NCBI GenBank assembly: GCA_026387055.1
Contig: JAPLML010000469.1
Location: 1 to 5,013, forward strand
Direction: 5' to 3'
DNA: 5,013 nucleotides
Origin: Planctomycetota bacterium
GTDB lineage: Bacteria > Planctomycetota > Phycisphaerae > FEN-1346
Positions within the stretch are counted from its first letter, which is position 1. The number at the start of each line of letters is the position of its first letter. Shown piece by piece: positions 1-5,013 of this stretch. The translations under genes were made by a program, and so were the position numbers. Under the pieces are notes generated by a model. It had not been told where the DNA came from. It did not search any database and saw only the letters and a list, made by a program, of their open reading frames with translations.

Positions 1-753
1 TACCTCGCCGTCATGGCGGGGCCCTGCTCTATCGAGGGCGAGCAGCAGATGCGCGAGACGGCGATCGCCGTCCGCGATGCCGGGGCCGTGATCCTGCGCG
101 GCGGCGCGTTCAAGCCGCGCACCAGCCCGTACAGTTTCCAGGGTCTCGGCGAGAACGGCCTCAAGATCCTTCAGGCCGTCGGCCGGGAGGTCGGCCTGCC
201 GACCGTCACCGAGGTCACCGACGTGCGGGACCTGGACCTGGTGGCCCGCTACGCCGACATCCTGCAGATCGGCGCCCGCAACATGCAGAACTTCCGCCTG
301 CTGGCGGAGGTCGGGCGGATCGACAAGCCCGTCCTCCTCAAACGCAGCCCGGCCGCCACCATCGAAGAACTCCTGATGTCGGCCGAGTACATCCTCGCGG
401 AGGGCAACCGGCGCGTGATCCTGTGCGAGCGCGGGATCCGCGGGTTCGACAAGGCCACGCGGTACACGCTGGACCTCTCGGCCGTGCCGATCATCCAGAG
501 CGTGTCGCACCTGCCGGTCATTGTGGACCCCAGCCACGCCACGGGAAAGCGGGAGCTGGTGACCCCGATGGCCCTGGCGGCCGTGGCCAGCGGCGCCCAC
601 GGCATCATGGTCGAGGTGCATCCGGATCCCGACAAGGCGATGAGCGACGGGCCGCAGCAACTCGTACCCGACGCCTTCAGGACCCTGATGCAGGAGCTCG
701 CGCCGATCGCCCAAGCCGTCGGCCGGCAACTGCAAACATCACAGAATAAGTAA
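1..753 (+). CDS. aroF: 3-deoxy-7-phosphoheptulonate (DAHP) synthase, type I-beta/AroF family, 5' partial
   Basis: Condenses phosphoenolpyruvate with erythrose 4-phosphate to DAHP, the first committed step of the shikimate pathway, in the cytoplasm. The reading frame is open from base 1 (YLAV before the first in-window Met at 13), so the true start lies upstream. What is present is nearly all of the TIM-barrel catalytic domain: the AGPCS motif with the metal-binding Cys (codon 25-27), KPRTSPYSFQGL for PEP binding, LLKRSP with the active-site Lys (340-342), DPSHATG with the metal-ligand His (535-537), MVEVHP with the ligand Glu, and SDGPQQL with the ligand Asp. Family members often carry an N-terminal ferredoxin-like regulatory domain; whether this one does cannot be seen. 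It ends at TAA 751-753, 96 bp before tpiA. KDO-8-phosphate synthase is the nearest relative, but the KPRTSPYSF and SDGPQQL motifs favour DAHP synthase. Confidence 0.95.
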   Translation, partial: YLAVMAGPCSIEGEQQMRETAIAVRDAGAVILRGGAFKPRTSPYSFQGLGENGLKILQAVGREVGLPTVTEVTDVRDLDLVARYADILQIGARNMQNFRLLAEVGRIDKPVLLKRSPAATIEELLMSAEYILAEGNRRVILCERGIRGFDKATRYTLDLSAVPIIQSVSHLPVIVDPSHATGKRELVTPMALAAVASGAHGIMVEVHPDPDKAMSDGPQQLVPDAFRTLMQELAPIAQAVGRQLQTSQNK

Positions 754-763
754 ACCGCCTTTG

Positions 764-829
764 TGGCCCGCCGTGAATACACGGCGGGCGACCGGCGCAA
801 CACTTGGCCCGCCGCGAATACACGGAGGG
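764..829 (+). repeat. tandem pair of 25-bp palindromic repeats
   Basis: Two direct copies of TGGCCCGCCG-[T/C]-GAATACACGG-[C/A]-GGG lie at 764-788 and 805-829, offset by 41 bp and differing at two positions. The first copy sits inside a perfect hairpin. In the second, the differences plus the next outer base break three stem pairs, so it looks like a decayed copy. The second copy ends just before the tpiA Shine-Dalgarno (GAGGAG, 835-840). The pair fills most of the aroF-tpiA gap. Its function is unknown. Confidence 0.75.
766..789 (+). terminator. perfect 10-bp hairpin after aroF (possible terminator or mRNA 3'-end structure)
   Basis: GCCCGCCGTG (766-775) pairs perfectly with CACGGCGGGC (780-789) around a four-base AATA loop, starting 13 bp after the aroF stop. 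No T-tract follows (the next bases are GACCGG), so it is not a classical intrinsic terminator. It could equally be a repeat-borne hairpin that stabilises the upstream mRNA end. Confidence 0.35.
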
Positions 830-849
830 GCAACGAGGAGAAGCAGCGC

Positions 850-1620
<771 letters not shown>

Positions 1621-1634
1621 CATTTGGCTGTCGC

Positions 1635-1714
1635 GTGTGCCACGGCCGGTCTTGCCCGGCCGTGGGAAGACACCGCGGCCTATCGCACGGCCGGACAAGC
1701 CGGCCGTGGCACAC
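1635..1714 (+). repeat. 80-bp twin-hairpin palindromic element (REP/BIME-like)
   Basis: The outer ends are a perfect 15-bp inverted repeat, GTGTGCCACGGCCGG (1635-1649) against CCGGCCGTGGCACAC (1700-1714). Inside, two local hairpins can form instead: a 10-bp stem 1640-1649/1656-1665 with loop TCTTGC, and a 9-bp stem 1686-1694/1700-1708 with loop ACAAG. They are separated by a 20-nt spacer (1666-1685) that starts within GGGAAG (1664-1669). The element occupies most of the tpiA-secG gap and ends one base before the purine-rich secG ribosome-binding region. No T-tract follows either hairpin. It resembles paired REP-type elements, but the family is not identified. Confidence 0.85.
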
Positions 1715-1715
1715 A

Positions 1716-1728
1716 GGAAAGGCAAGGT
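1716..1728 (+). promoter_or_regulatory. ribosome-binding region that sets the secG start
   Basis: Purine-rich GGAAAGG (1716-1722) and AAGG (1724-1727) lie ahead of GTG 1735; AAGG is seven bases from it. This supports GTG 1735 over ATG 1750 or the TTG at 1624. The site directly abuts the right arm of the preceding palindrome. Confidence 0.5.
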
Positions 1729-1734
1729 ACACCC

Positions 1735-2142
1735 GTGGCAACGGTATTCATGATCCTGTTCCTCCTGACGGCCGTGGTCCTGACGCTGCTGGTGCTGATC
1801 CTGCGCGCCCGCGGCGGCGGCTTGGCCGGCGCCTTCGGCGGCGCGGGCGGGTCCAGCGCGTTCGGCACGAAGACGGCCGACGTCTTCGTCCGCGCCACCG
1901 CCGTCGCCGGCGCGATCTTCTTCATTCTCTCGGTCGTGACAGCCATACTCCTGAGGCCGGCGAAGGAAACGCCGCGTGAACCTCCCGCGGCCCCCGCCCC
2001 GGCCGAACCGGGCGCCGGAACAGCAACGCCCGCCGAGAAGCCGGCGACGCCGGCGGAGCAACCGGCGGCGGCGCCGGCCGAGAAGCCAGCCACCGGCACG
2101 GCCGCTCCGGTTGAGACGCCGAAGACAACCCCCAGCAAGTAG
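1735..2142 (+). CDS. secG: preprotein translocase subunit SecG, with an extended Pro/Ala-rich tail
   Basis: SecG is the small non-essential subunit of the SecYEG channel in the cytoplasmic membrane and helps SecA-driven export. The 135-residue product has two hydrophobic segments, about residues 4-23 and 54-73. Between them is the family signature RGGGLAGAFGGAGGSSAFG followed by TKTADVF (roughly 26-51). After the second membrane helix comes a 62-residue tail (74-135) made mostly of Pro, Ala, Glu, Thr and Lys, with PAEKPAT at 99-105 and 114-120 and PAEQPA at 106-111. Many SecG proteins are only about 75-110 residues, so the tail is an addition, probably disordered. GTG 1735 fits the ribosome-binding spacing and places only five residues before MILFLL; ATG 1750 is the alternative. 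The TAG stop shares bases with the pyrE Shine-Dalgarno eight bases upstream of its start, suggesting translational coupling. Confidence 0.93.
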   Translation: MATVFMILFLLTAVVLTLLVLILRARGGGLAGAFGGAGGSSAFGTKTADVFVRATAVAGAIFFILSVVTAILLRPAKETPREPPAAPAPAEPGAGTATPAEKPATPAEQPAAAPAEKPATGTAAPVETPKTTPSK

Positions 2143-2150
2143 GAACAGCC

Positions 2151-2735
2151 ATGCCCGCACATGACGGGGCCGTCCTGGAGGCGTTTCGCGAGGCGAAGGC
2201 CCTGCTCGAGGGCCACTTCCTCCTGACAAGCGGCCTGCACAGCCCGAAGTACCTCCAGTGCGCCCTCGTGATGCAGGACCCGGCGCGCGGCGAGCGCCTT
2301 TGCCGCCAGTTGGCCCGCGCGTTCGCCGACGACCGCATCCAGTGCGTCGTCGGGCCGGCCATGGGCGGCATCCTGGTAGCGTATGAGCTCGCGCGGGCGC
2401 TCAAGGCCCGGACCGTTTTCGCCGAGCGCCAGGACGGCAGGATGACCTTCCGCCGCGGCTTCGCCATCCAGCCGGGCGAGCGCGTGCTCCTGGCGGAAGA
2501 CGTCGTCACGACCGGCGGAAGCCTCCGCGAGGTCCAGGAACTCGTCACCGCCGCCGGCGGCAACGTGGTGGCGATCTGCGCCCTCGTGGACCGCTCGAGC
2601 GGCCGCGATGCCGGCTTCGGCATGCCCCTGACGAGCCTCATCAAGGTCGACGTCCCGACGTGTCCGCCGGAAGACTGCCCCCTGTGCCGCGACGGCGTGC
2701 CGCTCCAACAGCCCGGCCGCACAGGCAAGAAGTGA
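2151..2735 (+). CDS. pyrE: orotate phosphoribosyltransferase
   Basis: Transfers phosphoribose from PRPP to orotate, giving orotidine 5'-monophosphate in de novo pyrimidine synthesis; cytoplasmic, usually a dimer. The 194-residue protein carries FLLTSGLHSPKYLQC (23-37) at the N-terminus, VVGPAMGGILVAYELA (66-81), the ERQDG/RRGF loop region (92-104) and the PRPP-binding signature VLLAEDVVTTGGS (112-124) with its acidic pair. The C-terminus CPPEDCPLCRDGVPLQQPG (171-189) has the CPLC-x-x-G-x-P ending I associate with the thermophile-type PyrE subfamily rather than the E. coli type. ATG 2151 has AGGA at 2141-2144, overlapping the secG stop, with a six-base gap. yicC begins 43 bp downstream and nothing notable is seen in that gap. 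Other type I phosphoribosyltransferases are the alternative, but the SGLHS and CPLC motifs make PyrE most likely. Confidence 0.94.
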   Translation: MPAHDGAVLEAFREAKALLEGHFLLTSGLHSPKYLQCALVMQDPARGERLCRQLARAFADDRIQCVVGPAMGGILVAYELARALKARTVFAERQDGRMTFRRGFAIQPGERVLLAEDVVTTGGSLREVQELVTAAGGNVVAICALVDRSSGRDAGFGMPLTSLIKVDVPTCPPEDCPLCRDGVPLQQPGRTGKK

Positions 2736-2763
2736 ACGTTTAGCGCCCTTTCTGGAAATGTAC

Positions 2764-2769
2764 GGGGAG
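2764..2769 (+). promoter_or_regulatory. Shine-Dalgarno for yicC
   Basis: GGGGAG lies nine bases before ATG 2779, which begins the conserved MIRSMTGYG N-terminus. This favours ATG 2779 over the in-frame ATG at 2758, which has only weak upstream complementarity. Confidence 0.6.
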
Positions 2770-2778
2770 CGCGTATTC

Positions 2779-3398
2779 ATGATAAGAAGTATGACCGGCT
2801 ACGGCGCCGCCGAGCAAACCAACGACCAGGTCCGCCTGGCCGTTGAGATCCGCACCGTCAACAACCGTTTCTTCAAGGCGAACCAGCGCCTCCCCGAGGG
2901 CCTTGGCGCCGTGGAGATGACGATCGAGAACCTCCTGCGCGCCAGCATCAGCCGCGGCACGGTCAACCTGAATCTGACGGTCGAGCCGAAAGGCGAATCG
3001 GCGCGGGCGCCGGTCAACACGGCCCTGCTGGCGGCGTACCTGAAGGACGTGGTCGATTTCGGCGAGGCCCACCTGCCGGGCTTCCGGCCCCAAGACGTGC
3101 GGGTCGAGGCCCTGCTGGCGCTGCCCGGCGTCGTCGGGAGCGAGCAGGTGCTCCTGGTGGGCATCGCGGACCTGCCGGCCCGGATCGAGGCCGTCGTGAC
3201 GGACACATCCAGCAGTTCCGCGAACTGCTGACGGCCTCCGGGCCGGCGGGTCGCAAGCTCGAATTCCTCACGCAGGAGATGAACCGCGAGGTCAACACCA
3301 TCGGCTCCAAGTCGAGCAACTCCGAAATCTCCCGCAACGTCGTGGAGATCAAGGTGTGCGTGGACCGCCTGAGGGAGCAGGCGCAGAATGCGGAATGA
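2779..3398 (+). pseudogene. yicC: YicC/YloC-family endoribonuclease, internal deletion with frameshift
   Basis: YicC/YloC proteins are endoribonucleases of about 290 residues, usually encoded next to gmk. The N-terminal part reads in frame from ATG 2779: MIRSMTGYG (1-9), VEIRTVNNRF (22-31), LPEGL, SRGTVNL and ALLALPGVV (111-119), then stops at TGA 3229-3231 after 150 residues, the last few (SSSSANC) being out-of-frame sequence. The C-terminal part continues in another frame from about 3204 to TGA 3396-3398: HIQQFRELL, GRKLEFLTQEMNREVNTIGSK and REQAQNAE, which is the normal family ending. The two pieces add up to about 206 residues, so roughly 85 residues are missing near 3195-3207, with a loss of length 1 modulo 3. 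The missing part would include most of the long helical middle. Neither piece is likely to be functional alone. It may be a true pseudogene or an assembly or sequencing error; the sharp junction between two well-preserved halves makes error a serious option. Confidence 0.88.
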
Positions 3399-3528
3399 AA
3401 TGACGAAATCCGAAGCCCGAATGACGAATTCTCGGCCATATTCAGGAACTCGAAATGACGCCGCTGCCGCCTTCGTCATTGTCGTTTGTCCGTTTCATTC
3501 TTCATTCGGACTTCGTCATTCGTCATTT
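3398..3528 (+). mobile_element. 131-bp MITE-like inverted-repeat element (ATGACGAA/TTCGTCAT type)
   Basis: The ends form a long inverted repeat. AAATGACGAA (3398-3407) pairs perfectly with TTCGTCATTT (3519-3528). After a three-base mismatched bulge on each side, 3411-3429 pairs with 3497-3515 at 17 of 19 positions, giving 32-base arms. A further small hairpin, AATGACG/CGTCATT (3454-3460/3474-3480), sits in the centre. The stretch is visibly richer in A+T than the genes around it. It starts on the last base of the yicC stop and ends one base before the gmk Shine-Dalgarno, so it fills the gap almost exactly. It has no coding capacity for a transposase; I infer a non-autonomous repeat or structured intergenic repeat. 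Confidence 0.8.
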
Positions 3529-3534
3529 GGGGAG
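3529..3534 (+). promoter_or_regulatory. Shine-Dalgarno for gmk, abutting the palindrome
   Basis: GGGGAG begins on the base after the right arm of the inverted-repeat element and lies 11 bases before ATG 3546. It supports that start over ATG 3486, which lies inside the repeat. Confidence 0.5.
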
Positions 3535-3545
3535 TGTGGCTGGTG

Positions 3546-4163
3546 ATGCCTGAGACCCGCAAAGATCGCGCGGTTCCGCCCCGCCAAGCCGCGGCCCGCG
3601 CGCTCGTGGTCCTCAGCGGCCCGAGCGGCGTGGGCAAGACGACCGTCTGCCGCGAGGTGGTCAAACGCCTGGGCCTGGCCGAGAGCACGAGCGCCACGAC
3701 GCGCAAGATCCGCCCCGGCGAGACCGACGGCGCTGACTACTACTTCCTGAGCCGCGAGGAGTTCGAGCGCCGCATCGCCGCCGGGCAGTTCGTCGAGTGG
3801 GCCGAGGTCTTCGGCCAGCTCTACGGCACCCCCGTCGAGGAGGTCGAGCGGGCGCGGGCGGACGGGCGGACGCTGCTCCTGGAGATCGACGTACAGGGCG
3901 GCATCCAGATCAAGCGGAAGTTCCCGGAGGCGATGGCGATCCTCCTCTTACCGCCGGAACCTCAGGCCCTTCGGGCGCGCCTTTCGCGGCGCGGCACCGA
4001 GGCGCCGGAGGAGGCGGAGCGACGGTTCGCCAAGGCCACGGAAGAGGTGGCGACGGCCCGCGCCGCGGGCTGCTACGACGCCGAGGTCGTCAACGACGAC
4101 CTTGGGGCCGCCATCAACCAGGTGGTTTCCATTATCGAAACACGGAGGAAGCGGAATGATTGA
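3546..4163 (+). CDS. gmk: guanylate kinase
   Basis: Phosphorylates GMP to GDP with ATP in the cytoplasm, an essential purine salvage and synthesis step. The 205-residue product is the standard length. Residues 20-34 hold the P-loop (GPSGVGKT, 25-32). Then come the GMP-binding STSATTRKIRPGE segment with TRK-x-RPGE, GADYYFLSREEF, FVEWAEVFGQLYGTP (GMP contacts), LLLEIDVQGG (Walker B-like Asp), ILLPPEPQALRARLSRRG (the lid/PP region) and AEVVNDDL near the C-terminus. ATG 3546 is chosen because longer in-frame versions from 3486 translate the right arm of the palindrome (SFFIRTSSFVIW) and have no family counterpart. GTG 3534 and 3543 remain possible. The end overlaps rpoZ by eight bases, implying coupled translation. 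Confidence 0.96.
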   Translation: MPETRKDRAVPPRQAAARALVVLSGPSGVGKTTVCREVVKRLGLAESTSATTRKIRPGETDGADYYFLSREEFERRIAAGQFVEWAEVFGQLYGTPVEEVERARADGRTLLLEIDVQGGIQIKRKFPEAMAILLLPPEPQALRARLSRRGTEAPEEAERRFAKATEEVATARAAGCYDAEVVNDDLGAAINQVVSIIETRRKRND

Positions 4164-4419
4164 AGCACTTAAAAGCGACGACATCGTCAACAAGGTCGGC
4201 GGGCGGTTCAAGCTCGCCGTCCTCGTCCAGAAACGCCTGGTCGACGTCACCTTCGGGGCGCCCCTGCTGGTGGAGCGCGGCAACCGGACCCTCATGGAGG
4301 CCGTCATCCAGGAAGTCCTCGAAGGCAAGATCACCCTGGAGATCCCGGAACGCAAGCGCGCGGCCGCCCCGAAGGCCGCCCCCGCCGAGAAGGAGGCCGC
4401 CGAAGAGGAGGCCGACTAG
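4156..4419 (+). CDS. rpoZ: DNA-directed RNA polymerase subunit omega
   Basis: Omega helps fold and assemble the beta-prime subunit of RNA polymerase. The 87-residue product starts MIEALKSDDIVNKVGGRFKL and has the conserved core GGRFKLAVLVQKRLVD (15-30), then a helix with LMEAVIQEVLEGKITLEI (46-63), resembling the A-[I/V]-x-E-[I/V]-x-x-GKI segment of omega. The C-terminal 22 residues are Ala/Glu/Lys-rich and probably disordered. ATG 4156 overlaps the gmk end and has GGAGG at 4144-4148, seven bases upstream. A longer in-frame start at 4102 would lie deep in gmk and lacks support. Sequence similarity alone is modest for so short a protein; the position between gmk and coaBC strengthens the call. 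Confidence 0.87.
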   Translation: MIEALKSDDIVNKVGGRFKLAVLVQKRLVDVTFGAPLLVERGNRTLMEAVIQEVLEGKITLEIPERKRAAAPKAAPAEKEAAEEEAD

Positions 4420-4443
4420 CGCCGCCAAGCCACTTGAGCCTCT

Positions 4444-4614
4444 GCGCGGTGGGTCTCCGTACATGTTTAGCGTGTTGCTCCGCAAGCCGGGTGGCACGGC
4501 CACGCGCCGTTGCGTGGCCGTGCACGGTCACATGGGGAAGCAAGCACGGTCACGCAACAGCGCGTGACCGTGCCACCCCTGCTAAACACGTACGGGTCTC
4601 CTGACCCACCGCGC
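4444..4614 (+). repeat. 171-bp composite palindrome in the rpoZ-coaBC gap (outer arms)
   Basis: The outer arms are inverted repeats: GCGCGGTGGGTC (4444-4455) pairs perfectly with GACCCACCGCGC (4603-4614), and CGTACATGTTTAGC (4458-4471) pairs with GCTAAACACGTACG (4581-4594) at 13 of 14 positions. Unequal unpaired stretches separate the blocks (4472-4488 on the left; 4579-4580 and 4595-4602 on the right). GGGTCTCC also occurs as a direct repeat at 4451-4458 and 4594-4601. The arms enclose a separate twin-hairpin unit. The long 4420-4715 gap holds this element, a weaker hairpin at 4651-4672 and the coaBC leader; I see no gene in it. Confidence 0.8.
4489..4578 (+). repeat. inner twin-hairpin unit, same architecture as the tpiA-secG element
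   Basis: GGGTGGCACGG-C-CACGCGC (4489-4507) and its inverted partner (4560-4578) match at 18 of 19 positions. Locally, two perfect 12-bp hairpins form: 4494-4505/4512-4523 with loop GCCGTT, and 4544-4555/4562-4573 with loop AACAGC, separated by a 20-nt spacer (4524-4543) containing GGGAAG (4535-4540). The second hairpin is an inverted copy of the first, with a C-G pair (4500-4517) replaced by T-A (4550-4567). No T-tract follows. Confidence 0.85.
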
Positions 4615-4650
4615 GGGAAGCGTGGCGCACAGACCGGAGAACGTAAGGCA

Positions 4651-4672
4651 CGGCGGGCCAAGAGACCCGCCG
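4651..4672 (+). other. short GC hairpin upstream of coaBC
   Basis: CGGCGGG (4651-4657) pairs with CCCGCCG (4666-4672) across an eight-base loop. An alternative pairing of GCACGGC (4648-4654) with GCCGTGC (4687-4693) competes with it. No T-run follows, so it is not a clear terminator. It may be incidental in such GC-rich DNA. Confidence 0.3.
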
Positions 4673-4715
4673 CGCGAAGTGACCTTGCCGTGCTGGCTCA
4701 CCGGAGCGTGTCATC

Positions 4716-5013
4716 ATGGCAGAACCCGAACTCAACCTCGAAGTCCTCCGCGGCCGCGAGATCCTCGTCGGCATCGCCGGAGGAATCGCCGCCTACAAGA
4801 CGGCGATGCTCGTCTCGCGCCTCGTCCAGGCCGGGGCGGGCGCCAGCGTCATCATGACCGAACACGCCACGCGCTTCGTCGGACCGCTCACCTTCCAGAC
4901 GCTGACCGGCCGGCCCGTCTACACCGTCCTGTTCGAGGCGCCGGAAGTCTATCACACCGAGCACATCGCCCTGGCCGAGCGGGCCGACCTGGGGGTCGTG
5001 GCCCCCGCCACGG
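4716..5013 (+). CDS. coaBC: CoaBC (Dfp): phosphopantothenoylcysteine decarboxylase/phosphopantothenate-cysteine ligase, 3' partial
   Basis: CoaBC joins 4'-phosphopantothenate to cysteine and decarboxylates the product to 4'-phosphopantetheine in coenzyme A synthesis; the N-terminal CoaC half binds FMN. The 99 visible codons belong to that half: ILVGIAGGIAAYKT (16-29), a Gly-rich FMN-binding start; ASVIMTEHATRFVGPLTFQTLTG (43-65); and HIALAERADLGVVAPAT (83-99), with His83 at the position of the family's catalytic histidine. The frame is open at the window edge; full-length proteins are about 400 residues, so the CoaB ligase half cannot be seen. ATG 4716 has GGAG at 4703-4706, nine bases upstream. 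A stand-alone CoaC or another flavoprotein of this fold is possible, but the position after gmk-rpoZ supports CoaBC. Confidence 0.9.
   Translation, partial: MAEPELNLEVLRGREILVGIAGGIAAYKTAMLVSRLVQAGAGASVIMTEHATRFVGPLTFQTLTGRPVYTVLFEAPEVYHTEHIALAERADLGVVAPAT

Noticed and set aside
763..849. N-terminal extension of TpiA from upstream in-frame starts
   Set aside because: It would translate the palindromic repeats (ARREYT-like peptides) and put residues before the conserved MRKPFLCGNWKMN start, which has its own Shine-Dalgarno.
1624..1734. N-terminal extension of SecG from TTG 1624
   Set aside because: It runs through the twin-hairpin element and has no counterpart in SecG; GTG 1735 is better placed.
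3204..3231. Programmed frameshift in yicC rather than a mutation
   Set aside because: No slippery heptamer or following pseudoknot was apparent, and a simple frameshift would not restore the roughly 85 missing residues.
3486..3545. Gmk start at ATG 3486
   Set aside because: The extra residues (SFFIRTSSFVIW) come from the repeat arm, and a ribosome-binding site precedes ATG 3546 instead.
4160..4567. 135-codon + strand frame overlapping rpoZ and the palindrome, and a 115-codon frame at 4510-4857
   Set aside because: Ser/Arg/Pro-rich shadow frames of rpoZ and coaBC that extend through repeat DNA; no recognisable domain.
4489..4578. CRISPR array or RNA gene such as a tRNA
   Set aside because: The repeats are inverted rather than direct with regular unique spacers, and there is no cloverleaf or anticodon arm; a palindromic repeat explains it.

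Overview
The window is a gene-dense, GC-rich bacterial segment with every recognisable gene on the + strand. The order is DAHP synthase (aroF, 5' end outside the window), tpiA, secG, pyrE, a broken yicC/yloC-family gene, gmk, rpoZ, and the start of coaBC (dfp), which runs off the right edge. The tpiA-secG pair and the yicC-gmk-rpoZ-coaBC run are familiar bacterial neighbourhoods. GC-rich coding sequence, this mixed housekeeping order and an ATGACGAA/TTCGTCAT palindromic repeat point to a Planctomycetota-like (perhaps Phycisphaerae-like) genome. That assignment is inference from memory of such genomes, not something the sequence proves.

Layout: 1-753 aroF catalytic domain; 754-849 a short gap with a perfect hairpin and a decayed direct copy of it; 850-1620 tpiA; 1621-1734 a gap holding an 80-bp twin-hairpin palindrome; 1735-2142 secG with a long Pro/Ala tail; 2151-2735 pyrE; 2779-3398 yicC with an internal deletion and frameshift; 3398-3528 a 131-bp inverted-repeat element that fills the yicC-gmk gap; 3546-4163 gmk; 4156-4419 rpoZ, overlapping gmk by 8 bp; 4420-4715 a 296-bp gap dominated by a composite palindrome; 4716-end coaBC.

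The genes serve separate core processes: aromatic amino-acid entry (aroF), glycolysis (tpiA), protein export (secG), pyrimidine and purine nucleotide synthesis (pyrE, gmk), transcription (rpoZ) and coenzyme A synthesis (coaBC). Short spacings (8 bp secG-pyrE, 43 bp pyrE-yicC, overlap gmk-rpoZ) suggest co-transcription in blocks. No convincing promoter or classical T-tract terminator was seen.

I found no defence system, CRISPR array, transposase, tRNA or rRNA. The unusual material is between the genes: all four gaps longer than 90 bp carry palindromic repeats. Two of them (tpiA-secG and rpoZ-coaBC) share one architecture: two hairpins, a 20-nt spacer, complementary loops and a GGGAAG motif. 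The second notable item is the damaged yicC gene, which is either a real pseudogene or an assembly error.
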